A DNA stretch of 64,000 bases, taken from Luteibacter sp. dw_328 (lineage in GTDB: Bacteria; Pseudomonadota; Gammaproteobacteria; Xanthomonadales; Rhodanobacteraceae). Position 1 is the stretch's first letter, and each line of letters starts with the position of its first letter. Where the stretch lies: positions 310,001 through 374,000 of the forward strand of contig NZ_JAAVUW010000003.1 in assembly GCF_018449605.1 (NCBI RefSeq). The letters are read 5' to 3'. A model generated the notes under the pieces. It was not told the origin of the DNA, did not search any database, and was given only the letters and a program-made list of their open reading frames with translations. Made by a program: the position numbers and the translations under genes. Shown here piece after piece: positions 9,540 to 21,042 of this stretch.

Positions 9540-12500
9540 ATGGATACACGCATCGCGTGGCGGAACATCCGCTGGGACAAGGGCCGCGACCAGGCCCTGG
9601 CCGTCTATCGGTCGCGCCGCAGCCGGCGCATCGGGCTCGGCGTCCTCATTGCCGTGATCCTCTTTGGCTTGCTGGGCTTCCTTGCCGCACCGTCGCTCAT
9701 TCGCTCACAGATCGCTTCCCGCGCCAGCACCGCGCTCGGACGTCCGGTCACCGTCGGCGATGTCAGTCTGAACCCGTTCACCCTGAAGCTCGTCATCGAG
9801 CGCCTGCACATCGCCGAGGCCGACGGCCATACCGCGTTTGTCGAAATCGACCGGCTCACCGCGAACGCCTCGTGGGCATCGCTGTTCCGGGCGGCACCGA
9901 TCCTCGACGAATTGCGCATCGAGTCGCCGCGCGTGCACCTCCAGCGGACCGCGCCGCAGCGCTTCAACTTCACCGACATCCTCGAGCGTCTTTCGAGCCA
10001 GCCGGCGGCGCCGGATACGGGTCCAGCGCGTTTTGCCGTGTCGAACATCGCCCTGCACGGTGGTCAGATCGATTTCGACGACCGCCTCCTGAATGCGACG
10101 CATCGCGTCGATCACCTCGAGCTCGGCATCCCCTTCATCGCGAGCCTGCCCAGCGACACCGACATCTTCGTGCAGCCGCTGCTGGCAATGAACGTCGACG
10201 GCAGTCCGCTGAAAGCGCAGGGCCAGACCAAACCCTTCGCCAGCAGCCGCGAGTCGTCGATTACGTTCCGGCTCGATCACCTGGACCTCGCCCGCTACGT
10301 CGGTTTCGTTCCCACGCCGCTGCCCGTCGCCGTGCCGAGCGGCAAACTTTCCGGGGTCCTGGCCCTGAACTTCGTGATGGCCGAGGCGCATCCCAGCATC
10401 CGCCTCAACGGCCGGCTGGCGCTCGACGAACTGAAGGTCACCGGTAGGGACGGCGCGGCGTTGCTGGAGCTGGGCCATGGCGACGCGGACCTCACCGTGC
10501 TCGAGCCGCTCACGTCCCGTTATCGGCTCGGCGCGGTGACCCTCGAACGCGCATCGGTGCGCTATGCGAGCCTGCCGGGTGGCAGGAGCAATATCGACGC
10601 ACTCACGGCATCGGGCCCGGCGACGCACGCGCCCCCTTCCGATGCCAAAGCGGCGCCCATGGATGTGCGCATCGACAGCCTCACGCTGAAGGATTCGCAC
10701 CTCCAGTATGCGGACCTCTCCGGGCCTTCGCCCGCCCACCTGGATCTCGACCACATGCAAGGCAGCTTGCGTGGACTGAGCACGGTGAAGGCGCAGGCGG
10801 CGATGCTGGACGTGTCGGCGCAGATGGCCGGTGGCTCCGTGTCGACGCAGGGTAAGGTGGATCTACCCGCAGGCAGCTTCCTGGGCAAGCTCACCCTCAA
10901 GAATGTCTCGCTGCCGGCGCTGATGCCGCTGGCACCGCCCCTGCTCAACGCCGATATCACCGGGGGCAACGTCGGCGCAGAAGGTACCCTGGCGCTAGGC
11001 TGGCACGATGGCGTCACGCTTCGCCTCACGAACACCAAAGCCCGCCTGGACGAATTTACGCTCGTACCACGCGGCGGCCGCGCCTCGCCGGTCACGTGGA
11101 CGTCGCTGTCGGCAACGATCGCGCTGGTCGACCTCGCCACCCGCGAAGCCCGCGTGGACGAGCTGCTGCTGGGGGGCCTGGCTCTCGACGTGCAGCGACT
11201 GGTCAACGGCAACGTCGACCTGGCAAGTGTGATGCCGCCCTCCTCGTCGGCCGCCCACCCCGCCGGCTCGGACTGGCACTGGAGCGTCGCCCATCTGGGC
11301 CTGAACGATGGCAAGCTCAGCCTGCGCGACGCGAAGACGCCGGGTAAGCGCAGCGCGGTGACGATGACCGCGAATGCCTTCAGCGTCGATGGACTCTCCG
11401 ACGATCTTCGCAAGCCGCTCAAGCTCGATCTCAAGGGCGCACTCGGCGACGGCAGCTTCGCCGTCGTCGGTACGATCAAGCCCGAACCGCTGGATGCCGA
11501 TCTGAAGATCCAGGGCACGCGTATCGACGTGGCGCCACTGCAGACCCTGGTGACCGTGCCGCTCAACGTTCGCGTGGGAAGCGGCCTGCTCAGCCTCGAC
11601 GGCCAGGTCCGCTACAGCGCGCTGAAGGACACGGCGCGGATCGGCTATCGCGGAAAGGCGACGCTGGGTCGCGTACGCGTGCTCGACAAGGTCACCAACG
11701 ACGACTTCCTCCGCTGGACATCCCTCAGCGCCAGCAACATGGTTGTCGCCCTCGGCGACGGCGTGCCTCGCGTGGCGATTGGCGGCCTGGCACTGGACGA
11801 TTTTTACGCCCGCGTCATCGTCAACGCGACGGGGCGGCTCAACGTGCAGGATGTCGTCGCCAATCCCGAAGCGCCGGGCGCCGTGTCGGTGACCCAGGCC
11901 CAGGCGAATCCCGCACCGAAGACGGCACCCGCCGCGGCGCCGGTCCCGGTCCCCGGCGCTAGCGGACCCGATGCCGATATACGCATTGGCCAGATCACGC
12001 TGACCCGCGGCCAGCTGAACTACACCGACAATTTCATCAAGCCGAACTACACCGCGGATGTCACCCAACTCACCGGCAAGATCGGCGCGTTCGGCACGGC
12101 GGGGGGCGCCCCGCCCGCCGCGCTTACGCTGCAGGGTCAGCTGGACAGCAATGCACCGGTCGACATCGAGGGAACCATCAATCCGCTCGCGCCGGTCGCC
12201 TTTCTCGACATCACGGCGAAGGCCGAAGGCATCCAGCTCACTAACCTGTCGCCCTACTCAGGCAAGTACGCGGGGTACCCGATTGCCAGCGGACGGCTCA
12301 ACGTCGATGTGCATTACACGCTCGACCAGCGCAAGCTCGCCGCGGACAACCACATTTTCATCGACCAACTCACCTTCGGCGATCGCATCGAGGGACCCGG
12401 CATCAGCCACCTTCCGGTCAAGCTCGCCGTGGCATTGCTCAAGGACAGCCAGGGACGGATCGATGTCCACGTGCCGGTATCCGGCTCGCTCGATGACCCG

Positions 12501-13139
12501 CACTTCAGCGTCGGCGGCCTGGTCTGGCGAGCCATCGGCAACCTCATCGTCAAGGCGGTGACCTCCCCGTTCCGACTGCTCGCCTCCATCGGTGGTGGCC
12601 GCGAGGACCTCGGCTACGTGGAGTTCGCGCCAGGCTCGGACGTGCTCGACGCGGCGGCCCAGGACAAGCTCGGCCAGATCGTCAAGGTTCTGGGTGACAA
12701 GCCCTCGGTGAGTCTGGACATCATCGGTCGCATCGACATGAGCAAGGATGAATCCGGCCTGCGCAAGGTCATGGTCGAAGATCTCATTCGCAAGGAGCAA
12801 GTGAGCGCCAAGGGCGACGACACATCGGCGCCCACCGCCGAGGAACAGGACAAGTATCTCGAGCGCGCCTATCGCCACGCCGACTTTCCCAAGCCGAAGA
12901 ACGTCATCGGCCTGACCAAGTCTCAGCCGCCGGAGGAGATGCGTACGTTGATGGAAACCCATATGCCGGTCGATGCCGATGCCTTGCGCCATCTGGCCGA
13001 GCGCCGTGCCAACGCGGTGCGGCAATGGCTACAGGGGAAAGTCGACGACAAACGATTGTTCGTGCTGGCGCCGAAGCTCGATCCGAAGGGGATCGACGAC
13101 GGCGGGAAGACCACCCGCGTGGATTTCGGACTTCACTGA
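9540..13139 (+). CDS. DUF748 / AsmA-like large envelope protein
   Basis: A 1199-aa protein with an N-terminal cytoplasmic stub and one membrane segment (about residues 31-53, [20 protein letters not shown]). A long beta-rich periplasmic body carries repeated AsmA-type motifs ([33 protein letters not shown]). The C-terminus ([21 protein letters not shown]) resembles an OmpA-like tail. DUF748/AsmA proteins form hydrophobic grooves thought to move lipids across the periplasm; that role here is inferred. It lies between tdh and kbl on the same strand, splitting the usual kbl-tdh pair. Confidence 0.85.
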   Translation: MDTRIAWRNIRWDKGRDQALAVYRSRRSRRIGLGVLIAVILFGLLGFLAAPSLIRSQIASRASTALGRPVTVGDVSLNPFTLKLVIERLHIAEADGHTAFVEIDRLTANASWASLFRAAPILDELRIESPRVHLQRTAPQRFNFTDILERLSSQPAAPDTGPARFAVSNIALHGGQIDFDDRLLNATHRVDHLELGIPFIASLPSDTDIFVQPLLAMNVDGSPLKAQGQTKPFASSRESSITFRLDHLDLARYVGFVPTPLPVAVPSGKLSGVLALNFVMAEAHPSIRLNGRLALDELKVTGRDGAALLELGHGDADLTVLEPLTSRYRLGAVTLERASVRYASLPGGRSNIDALTASGPATHAPPSDAKAAPMDVRIDSLTLKDSHLQYADLSGPSPAHLDLDHMQGSLRGLSTVKAQAAMLDVSAQMAGGSVSTQGKVDLPAGSFLGKLTLKNVSLPALMPLAPPLLNADITGGNVGAEGTLALGWHDGVTLRLTNTKARLDEFTLVPRGGRASPVTWTSLSATIALVDLATREARVDELLLGGLALDVQRLVNGNVDLASVMPPSSSAAHPAGSDWHWSVAHLGLNDGKLSLRDAKTPGKRSAVTMTANAFSVDGLSDDLRKPLKLDLKGALGDGSFAVVGTIKPEPLDADLKIQGTRIDVAPLQTLVTVPLNVRVGSGLLSLDGQVRYSALKDTARIGYRGKATLGRVRVLDKVTNDDFLRWTSLSASNMVVALGDGVPRVAIGGLALDDFYARVIVNATGRLNVQDVVANPEAPGAVSVTQAQANPAPKTAPAAAPVPVPGASGPDADIRIGQITLTRGQLNYTDNFIKPNYTADVTQLTGKIGAFGTAGGAPPAALTLQGQLDSNAPVDIEGTINPLAPVAFLDITAKAEGIQLTNLSPYSGKYAGYPIASGRLNVDVHYTLDQRKLAADNHIFIDQLTFGDRIEGPGISHLPVKLAVALLKDSQGRIDVHVPVSGSLDDPHFSVGGLVWRAIGNLIVKAVTSPFRLLASIGGGREDLGYVEFAPGSDVLDAAAQDKLGQIVKVLGDKPSVSLDIIGRIDMSKDESGLRKVMVEDLIRKEQVSAKGDDTSAPTAEEQDKYLERAYRHADFPKPKNVIGLTKSQPPEEMRTLMETHMPVDADALRHLAERRANAVRQWLQGKVDDKRLFVLAPKLDPKGIDDGGKTTRVDFGLH

Positions 13140-13218
13140 CACGCCAAGGGGTTCTGCGGGTTTTCTCATCGGGCGGGAGGCCTCACAATTGAGAATTCCT
13201 CCCACCGGACTTCCGACC

Positions 13219-14418
13219 ATGACCTATCCGGGCCAGACGCGCTTCGCCAGCGAACTCGACTCCATTCGCGAACAGGGTCTGTTCAAGAGCGAGCGCATCA
13301 TCGTTTCGCCGCAGTCCGCCGAGATCGAACTCGAGGGCGGCCGCAAGGTGCTCAATTTCTGCGCGAACAACTACCTGGGCCTGGCGGATCACCCCGAAGT
13401 GATCCAGGCGGCCAAGGACGCGCTGGATACCCACGGCTTCGGCATGGCCAGCGTGCGATTCATCTGCGGCACGCAGGACCTGCACAAGGAGCTGGAAGCG
13501 AAAATCGCCGCCTTCTTCGGCAAGGAAGACACCATCCTTTACGCGGCGTGCTTCGATGCCAATGGCGGCTTGTTCGAACCGCTGCTTGGCGAAGAAGACG
13601 CGATCATCTCCGACGCGCTGAACCATGCTTCCATCATCGATGGCATCCGTCTGTGCAAGGCCAAGCGCTTCCGCTATGCGAACTGCGACATGGCCGACCT
13701 TGAAGCACAGCTCCAGGCCGCCGATGCCGCCGGAGCGCGCACCAAGCTGATCACCACCGACGGCGCCTTCTCGATGGACGGCTTCGTCGCGCCGCTCGCC
13801 GACATCACGGCACTGGCGAAGAAGTACAACGCCCTCGTCCATATCGACGAATGCCATTGCACCGGCTTCCTCGGCGACACGGGCCGCGGCTCCGCCGAGC
13901 TGCACGGCGTGCTCGACAAGATCGACATCATTACCGGCACGCTCGGCAAGGCTCTCGGCGGTGCGCTCGGCGGCTTCACCACCGGCCGTCGCGAGGTGAT
14001 CGAGCTGCTGCGCCAGCGCTCGCGGCCCTATCTCTTCTCGAACTCGCTTCCGCCGCACGTCGTTGCCGCCGGCAGCAAGGTGTTCGACATGCTGGACGCC
14101 GCCGGCGACCTTCGCGACAAAGTGAAGGAAAACACGCGTTACTTCCGCGAAAAGATGACCGAGGCCGGTTTCGACATCCGCCCCGGCCAGCACCCGATCG
14201 TCCCGGTGATGATCTACGACGCCAAGCAGGCCCAGGCCATGGCCACCGCGCTACTCGACGAAGGCATCTACGTCACGGGCTTTTTCTTCCCGGTCGTCCC
14301 GCAGGGGAAGGCGCGTATCCGCACGCAGATGAGCGCGGGCCATACGCGCGAGCACCTGGACAAGGCGATTGCTGCGTTTACCAGGGTGGGCAGGCAGTTG
14401 GGTGTGTTGAAGGGCTGA
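13219..14418 (+). CDS. kbl: Glycine C-acetyltransferase (2-amino-3-ketobutyrate CoA ligase)
   Basis: A 399-aa PLP enzyme of the alpha-oxoamine synthase family that cleaves 2-amino-3-ketobutyrate with CoA to glycine and acetyl-CoA. The PLP lysine is K244 in [15 protein letters not shown]. The start ATG 13219 gives [20 protein letters not shown], matching the family N-terminus; upstream extension is not conserved. Together with Tdh it converts threonine to glycine. A second alpha-oxoamine synthase, of CqsA type, is encoded at 29594. Confidence 0.96.
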   Translation: MTYPGQTRFASELDSIREQGLFKSERIIVSPQSAEIELEGGRKVLNFCANNYLGLADHPEVIQAAKDALDTHGFGMASVRFICGTQDLHKELEAKIAAFFGKEDTILYAACFDANGGLFEPLLGEEDAIISDALNHASIIDGIRLCKAKRFRYANCDMADLEAQLQAADAAGARTKLITTDGAFSMDGFVAPLADITALAKKYNALVHIDECHCTGFLGDTGRGSAELHGVLDKIDIITGTLGKALGGALGGFTTGRREVIELLRQRSRPYLFSNSLPPHVVAAGSKVFDMLDAAGDLRDKVKENTRYFREKMTEAGFDIRPGQHPIVPVMIYDAKQAQAMATALLDEGIYVTGFFFPVVPQGKARIRTQMSAGHTREHLDKAIAAFTRVGRQLGVLKG

Positions 14419-14426
14419 GGTTGACC

Positions 14427-14448
14427 GGTCCGCGCTGGCGCGCGGACC
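14427..14448. terminator. GC-rich hairpin between convergent genes
   Basis: Perfect 8-bp arms (GGTCCGCG / CGCGGACC) with a 6-nt loop lie between the kbl stop and the stop of the convergent pseudouridine synthase gene. There is no T-tract, so termination activity is only suggested. Confidence 0.35.
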
Positions 14449-14451
14449 GCC

Positions 14452-15222
14452 TCAGCGCCGCCTGAGGGCGGCGACCTCGGCATCGGAGAGGTGCCGCCAC
14501 TGCCCCTTGGCCAGCTCGCCTAACACCAGGTCACCGATCGCCGTGCGCAGCAACCGCCGGACATCGAAACCCAGCGCGGCCAGTAACCGGCGGATATGCC
14601 GGTTACGCCCCTCGTCGAGGGTCACCTCCAGCCAGGCATTCCGTTCGCCCTGGCGCAGTAAGGAAACAGCCGTGGCCCGCAGCGTCTCGCCTGCCTCGAC
14701 GACGCCTTCCAGCATGGCGTTAACGGTCGCCTCATCCGGCTGCCCCTCGACCTGGACGTGATAGGTCTTCGCGACGTGCGTCGCCGGTTCGGTAATACCC
14801 GCCGCCCAGACCGTGTCGTTGCTGAGCAGCAGCAAGCCCTCGCTCGCCTTGTCGAGCCGGCCGACCGGGCCGATCCACGGTAGCTTCGCGCCTTCGAGCA
14901 GCGAATAGACCGTATCGCGCCCACGCTCGTCGGCCGCCGAAACGACGAGACCGCGTGGCTTGTTCATGGCGATATAGACAGGCGCGGCCGACTCCGCAGC
15001 CGCACCGTCGAGTTCAATCCGCTCGTGCCCGGCCATCGGAAACTCGGGGTCGCGGATGATCTTGCCATCCACGCGGACCCTGCCCTCACGGGCAAGCTTC
15101 TCGCCTTGGCTACGCGAGCAGATGCCGCGCTTGGACAGCACGCGGGCAAGGCCGAAAACGGGTGTCGCAGGACGGCGCGACCGAGGACCGGGCGCGTAAG
15201 GAGGCTGACGGGGCATCGACAT
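14452..15222 (-). CDS. rRNA pseudouridine synthase, RsuA/RluB/E/F family
   Basis: A 256-aa enzyme that isomerises uridine in ribosomal RNA. An N-terminal S4 RNA-binding domain (LSKRGICSRSQGEKLAREGRV) precedes the catalytic domain. The catalytic motif is GRLDKASEGLLLLSND, with the active-site Asp in GRLD, and EGRNRHIRRLLAALG lies near the C-terminus. The family is certain; the subfamily and target nucleotide are not. The start was taken at ATG 15220-15222; an ATG two codons later is equally possible. Longer in-frame extension would overlap the upstream terminator and peptidase gene. Confidence 0.9.
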   Translation of the reverse strand: MSMPRQPPYAPGPRSRRPATPVFGLARVLSKRGICSRSQGEKLAREGRVRVDGKIIRDPEFPMAGHERIELDGAAAESAAPVYIAMNKPRGLVVSAADERGRDTVYSLLEGAKLPWIGPVGRLDKASEGLLLLSNDTVWAAGITEPATHVAKTYHVQVEGQPDEATVNAMLEGVVEAGETLRATAVSLLRQGERNAWLEVTLDEGRNRHIRRLLAALGFDVRRLLRTAIGDLVLGELAKGQWRHLSDAEVAALRRR

Positions 15223-15249
15223 AGGATACCGCCCGGCCGGAACGGCAGA

Positions 15250-15281
15250 CAAAAAAAACGGCATGCCGGAGCACGCCGTTT
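15250..15281 (-). terminator. Rho-independent terminator of the NlpC/P60 gene
   Basis: On the minus strand, AAACGGCGTGC-loop-GCATGCCGTTT is followed by a run of T. It begins 27 bp after the stop codon of the NlpC/P60 peptidase gene. Confidence 0.8.
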
Positions 15282-15307
15282 CGGAAATAGTCGTTGAAGG
15301 GCTTCCG

Positions 15308-16024
15308 TCAGATCTTTGCGATACCTTCGGGACGCTTGGCGCCGACGAAGTGCTGGGCCCAGTAGGCCTCATTCAGGCTGTCCACGCGCACCGTCTTGCC
15401 AGCCGACGGGGAGTGGATGAACTGACCATTGTCGATGTAGATACCGACATGCGAGATGGCCTTGCCGCGGGTGCGGAAGAAGACCAGGTCGCCGGTCTTC
15501 ATGTCGTTGCGCTTGACCTTCAGGCCAGCGAGGAACTGGCTGGCCGAGTTGGTCGGAAGATCGAGGCCGATGCTGTGGATGAACACGTAGCGGACGAAGC
15601 CGCTGCAATCGAAGCCGGTGGAGGGCGCACGGCCACCACGCTGGTAACGGATGTCGCGGAGCTTCATGGCGAAGGCCAGGAGCGCCTCGCGAGCATGACC
15701 GTCGACGTGGCCGGCCAGTTTTGCGGTGGCGGCGGCGACGAGGCTGTCGTCGTCATCGGCGGTCTGGTTGTCGGTATCCGAATCGGTGGAAGCGAGCTTG
15801 ACGGTGGCGGCGGCCGGCGCCTTGGGCGCGGTCAGGATCGCAAGGTCGGGAATGGTGGACTGCGCGAGCGCCGTGGCGGGTGCGAACACCGGCAGATCGG
15901 TCAACAAGAGCGCTGCGGACTGGTCCAGACCCTGTGAAGGCGTGACCGAATCGGCAAAAGCAGGTGTTACAGCGGCGAAACAAATGGTGGCTAACGCGAG
16001 AGCGGTCAGTCGCTTTAAAAGCAT
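15308..16024 (-). CDS. NlpC/P60 (C40) cell-wall peptidase, exported
   Basis: A 238-aa protein with a signal peptide (MLLKRLTALALATICFAAVTPAFA), an Ala/Thr/Asp-rich linker (about 60-105) and a C-terminal NlpC/P60 domain. Cys140 is in GFDCSGFVRY, His192 in SHVGIY and His204 in FIHSPSAG, the three catalytic positions. Members cut D-Glu-mDAP or related bonds in peptidoglycan stem peptides. A clear terminator follows. The upstream 266 bp is AT-rich and probably holds its promoter. Confidence 0.92.
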   Translation of the reverse strand: MLLKRLTALALATICFAAVTPAFADSVTPSQGLDQSAALLLTDLPVFAPATALAQSTIPDLAILTAPKAPAAATVKLASTDSDTDNQTADDDDSLVAAATAKLAGHVDGHAREALLAFAMKLRDIRYQRGGRAPSTGFDCSGFVRYVFIHSIGLDLPTNSASQFLAGLKVKRNDMKTGDLVFFRTRGKAISHVGIYIDNGQFIHSPSAGKTVRVDSLNEAYWAQHFVGAKRPEGIAKI

Positions 16025-16290
16025 GAGCGATAAGGCCTTTTCATCGGAAAGTTAAGCCGCCAAAGTGTGGGACGACCGTGAACGAGGGGTGAAGTTATCA
16101 AACCCCATCCATTTAGTTGTTGGCATAAAGTTAAAAAATGCCATTCCTAGGAAATATTCAGAGAAGTCGCAAGAAGTCGCGGGCTGCGAGACGGAAAACT
16201 GAATGGATATAAAGGGTTGCTTTCACATTCGTGACCAGATAAGGGGGTCGTCACGACCGCCTGACCGGTAATTACCCTTGTTGGACACCG

Positions 16291-16991
16291 CTAGGGCTTG
16301 GCGTTCCTTGCCCCAAAGATGGCACTGCCGATTCGCACTTCGGTACTGCCCTCACTAATCGCCAGGGCGAAGTCGCCACTCATGCCCATGGACAGCCGTT
16401 CGACGGAAAATCCTGCGTCCCGAGCCCTGTTACGCCACTGATACAGGGTCCGAAAACATCCCCGCACGACCTCCTCGTCCTCCGAGGCCTCGGCCAGGGT
16501 CATCAGCCCGCGTACTCGCAACGACGAGAACGCGCTCATCTGGTCGAGGAAGGCGAGTAGCCCGTCCGGATCCAGCCCGAACTTGCTCTCTTCCCGCGAG
16601 GTCTTCAGCTGGATAAGTACGTCGATGCCCCTGCCCTGGGCCTGTAGCGCCCTGTCCAGGGCCACGGCGAGGTCGAGGCGGTCCAATGACTGCACTTCGC
16701 TCGCGATCGCCGCTACGGGCTTCGCCTTGTTCGTCTGCAGGTGGCCGATGACAACCCAGTCCAATGCCTCGGCGGCCAGGGCCACCGACTTCGCCTGGAT
16801 CTCCTGGACCTTGTTCTCTCCGAAACGACGCAGCCCCAACCCCACCGCCTCGCGCACGACCTGGGCCTCGAACGTCTTGCTCACCGGAAGCAGGGTCACC
16901 TCGGCCGGATCGCGCCCGGCTTGCACACAGGCCGCCCCGATCGCCGCCCGCACGGCCGCAAGGCGGCCGTCGAGCGTGGCGAGGTCCGCGG

Positions 16992-16995
<4 letters not shown>
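16291..16995 (-). CDS. yggS: YggS/PLPBP family pyridoxal-phosphate homeostasis protein
   Basis: A 234-aa single-domain PLP-binding barrel protein. The PLP lysine is K40 in LLPVSKTFEA; FGENKVQE, WVVIGHLQTNK and LSMGMSGDFALAI are family motifs. It acts in vitamin B6 and amino-acid homeostasis rather than as an enzyme. The ATG overlaps the stop of the M20 peptidase gene by 4 bp (ATGA), so the two are translationally coupled. Pairing with an M20 peptidase rather than the pilT/proC neighbourhood is a minor oddity. Confidence 0.94.
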
Positions 16996-18434
<1,439 letters not shown>

Positions 18435-18640
18435 GGCGAGGGGGACTCGTGAGGTCAAAGCGGGATTGTAACAGCGCCTCGTCGGGGCGCCGACAGGGTG
18501 GCCCCACCCAAGGTAGGCGCGGGAGCCGCGCACGCCGCGTCGGGCGCGCACATCGAGTACGTCACCCCGCCGGTTCGCCGGTTCCGGACCGCGGCGCAGA
18601 GTGCTTCGGCGTCATCCGGCGCATTCAACCAGGAGGCTTT

Positions 18641-18973
18641 ATGAAACCCCTCGCTCTCACCCTCGCCCTGACCGCCCTGCTTTTCGCCATGCCCGCCGTG
18701 GCCGGCACGCCGGTCAACATCAATACGGCCGATGCCAACGCGCTCGCCCAGTCCCTCGATGGCGTGGGGCTCGCCAAGGCCCAGGCCATCATTGCCTGGC
18801 GGGAGGCCAACGGCGATTTCGACAGCGCCGACCAGCTCACGTCGGTCAAGGGCATCGGCCAATCACTGGTCGACCGCAACCGGGAATCCATCCTCGTCGA
18901 CGCCGCCAAGCCGACGAAAAAGACCCGTCCCGCCCGCCCGGCGAAGGCCAACACCGCCAGCACGGACGACTGA
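18641..18973 (+). CDS. ComEA-like helix-hairpin-helix protein, exported
   Basis: A 110-aa protein with a signal peptide (MKPLALTLALTALLFAMPAVA). It carries a double helix-hairpin-helix domain (VNINTADANALAQSLDGVG and FDSADQLTSVKGIG) and a basic tail. ComEA proteins bind incoming DNA in the periplasm during transformation, so a DNA-uptake role is plausible. A strong AGGAGG site at 18631 sets the start. It stands alone, divergent from the M20 gene. Confidence 0.88.
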   Translation: MKPLALTLALTALLFAMPAVAGTPVNINTADANALAQSLDGVGLAKAQAIIAWREANGDFDSADQLTSVKGIGQSLVDRNRESILVDAAKPTKKTRPARPAKANTASTDD

Positions 18974-19079
18974 CGACCCGGCCCACCCCCTTCCGTCGCC
19001 GGCCGAACGCGCTACACTCGCGCCCCGTGCCGGCGGCGCTTTCTCGCCCTGCCGGTGGGAACAGGGGCCAGATGATCCG

Positions 19080-19541
19080 ATGATCCTGCCGCGTTACCGT
19101 ATCGCCGCTTCGGGCATTCCCGGGGCTGGCAAGGGCTTGTTCGTCGACGAACCCGTCGACGCCGGACGCATCGTCACCGCGCCCGATGCCATCGACCGTA
19201 CGCACTCCTGGGCGGACATCCTCGCCACGCCGGCCCTGGCCGCCAACCAGTACGCTGCGGCCCGCTGGTTTGAGGACCGCTACACCGTTTCGCCCGAGTG
19301 GCCAGACGAATGTTTCGTCAACCACAGCTTCGAACCGACCGGAATCTGGCATCTGGGATTTATTTTTGCCGCGAAGAACCTACCGCAAGGCACTGAAATA
19401 ACAGTTGATTATCGGCATCTCCTTCCGCCAAATGAGAACGAGAGCTTTAATGACGCGGCAACTGGTGAGAAAATAACCGGCTTGTCCTGGCAGGACAGTC
19501 TCGCGCTGAGCACGCGCGCCCTAGCCGCCCTGCTCGGCTGA
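19080..19541 (+). CDS. SET domain protein
   Basis: A 153-aa protein that is essentially one SET domain. It has IPGAGKGLFVDEPVDAGRIV at the start, then CFVNHSFEPTGIWHLGF and FAAKNLPQGTEITVDYRHL, corresponding to the NHS-pseudoknot and GEEITxDY motifs. SET domains are lysine methyltransferases; bacterial targets are mostly unknown. The start ATG 19080 follows GGGGCCAG. Confidence 0.8.
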   Translation: MILPRYRIAASGIPGAGKGLFVDEPVDAGRIVTAPDAIDRTHSWADILATPALAANQYAAARWFEDRYTVSPEWPDECFVNHSFEPTGIWHLGFIFAAKNLPQGTEITVDYRHLLPPNENESFNDAATGEKITGLSWQDSLALSTRALAALLG

Positions 19542-19557
19542 TTCCTTGGTCACTTCG

Positions 19558-20100
19558 ATGGCAATGTCCGATATCCCTGTTCTGGAAACGCCGCGCCTGC
19601 GGCTTACCGCCCTCACCGAACGCCACTTCGACGACTACGCGAAAATGCTCGCGGACGCCGAAAGCACGCGCTGGATCGGTGACGGCCAGCCCCTGGACCG
19701 CATGAACGCGTGGCGATCCATGGCCATGCTGCTTGGGCACTGGGCACTCCGCGGCTGCGGCATGTGGGCCATCGAACTGAGACACAGCGGCGAGTTCATC
19801 GGCCGCGCCGGCCTGATGAAGCCGGAAGGCTGGCCCGACCTCGAGCTGGGCTGGATGCTCAAGCCGGAACACCGTCACCACGGCTACGCCACGGAAGCCG
19901 GTGAAGCCATCCTCGCGTTTGCATGGAACGAGATGCACGCGCAGCGCGTGATCAGTCTCGTGCGCATCGGCAATGAAGCCTCCGACCACGTGGCCGAGCG
20001 TCTTGGCGGCGAGCACATCGACAACATCGATTTCCTCGGCGGCGCGACGCATCTGTTCGCTTACTACCCGCCCCATCGCGAAGTCCGCCGCGCGAGCTGA
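19558..20100 (+). CDS. GNAT acetyltransferase, RimJ/RimL type
   Basis: A 180-aa N-acetyltransferase. It opens with ETPRLRLTALTERHFDDYAKML, typical of the RimJ/RimL group. The acetyl-CoA binding segment is ELGWMLKPEHRHHGYATEAG, and the last strand is ISLVRIGNEASDHVAERLGG. Target unknown. A TTG four codons upstream could be the start; ATG 19558 is preferred. It follows the SET gene by 16 bp and may be cotranscribed. Confidence 0.88.
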   Translation: MAMSDIPVLETPRLRLTALTERHFDDYAKMLADAESTRWIGDGQPLDRMNAWRSMAMLLGHWALRGCGMWAIELRHSGEFIGRAGLMKPEGWPDLELGWMLKPEHRHHGYATEAGEAILAFAWNEMHAQRVISLVRIGNEASDHVAERLGGEHIDNIDFLGGATHLFAYYPPHREVRRAS

Positions 20101-20127
20101 TCGCACGCACGGCGGCAACGCCCGCCA

Positions 20128-21042
20128 TCAAAGGGCCGGCGCGAAATCCGTGCGACGGCGGCGGTGTGCCGGATTGACCGCAGCGATGCCCGCCAGGGCG
20201 AGCAAGCGCGCCGTGCGCATCCACGCAATCACGATCACGCCCGCCTGCACGATCAGGAACGCGACGAAGAGGCCGCCTCCCACCGCCACCGTGTGGCCCC
20301 GCCACGCCGCGATCAATACAGCCAGCGCCATGCCGACGAGAGTGATCACGAGGTAGACCAGCAAGCTGGCGAACGGCCGCCGAACGAACTGCATGAATCC
20401 GCGACCGAGCGCCCGGAACGCCGAACGCAGCCCGATATCGGCAACGAACTGGGCACGCGCCGATTCGACCACCGCCTGTGCGATCACGAAGAACAGCAAG
20501 GCGACGGCGAGTGCACCATGCGAGTACATGTCGGCCGTGGCGGGAAGCAGTGCCGTGTCGATCCTGTCGTCCGCGAAGGACGATGCCGCTTTCGCTATGA
20601 GGGCGAACAGGCCGTAGGGAATCAAGGCCAGCAAAAGCAACCGCAGCATGCGGCCGTACTCGGTCGCGCCGCCCTGTAGCAGGCCACCAAAACTCAATGC
20701 ACGCCCCGCACGTCCACCGGCCACGGCCATGCCCGTGAGAAAGGGCGAAACGGCCAGCGTCAAGATCGCGCCCGCGACGAAGGCCATGCCCATCCACGGA
20801 TTGTCGCGGTTGAGCGCAACGAAGACATCGCCGAACATCAGTCCGTCGAAATGCTTCGCCCAGGCCTCGGCGTGGACGGAATGACCCAGTAGCGTATCGA
20901 GCGTGCTCCACAGCGGCAGCGCCACGACGAGCGTCGGCAACAGCGAGATGAGTATCCACAGCAGAAGCAGCCGCCATTGAAGGCCGCCGACGGCGCCGTG
21001 ACCGATGGCTGCGAAAGCCGAACGTTTGGAATGGCTGTTCAT
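20128..21042 (-). CDS. Polytopic membrane protein of unknown function
   Basis: A 304-aa protein with about six hydrophobic segments (for example LLLWILISLLPTLVVALPLW, MGMAFVAGAILTLAVSPFL, LLVYLVITLVGMALAVLIA). Family not recognised with certainty; the layout resembles BPSS1780-type or DUF4013-like membrane proteins. The ATG overlaps the stop of the upstream M1 peptidase gene by 4 bp, so the pair is likely coexpressed and possibly functionally linked. Confidence 0.75.
   Translation of the reverse strand: MNSHSKRSAFAAIGHGAVGGLQWRLLLLWILISLLPTLVVALPLWSTLDTLLGHSVHAEAWAKHFDGLMFGDVFVALNRDNPWMGMAFVAGAILTLAVSPFLTGMAVAGGRAGRALSFGGLLQGGATEYGRMLRLLLLALIPYGLFALIAKAASSFADDRIDTALLPATADMYSHGALAVALLFFVIAQAVVESARAQFVADIGLRSAFRALGRGFMQFVRRPFASLLVYLVITLVGMALAVLIAAWRGHTVAVGGGLFVAFLIVQAGVIVIAWMRTARLLALAGIAAVNPAHRRRRTDFAPAL

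Noticed and set aside
8267-9580. 437-codon minus-strand ORF over tdh
   Set aside because: Antisense frame of the clearly conserved tdh gene, with a His/Asp/Val-rich composition typical of such shadows.
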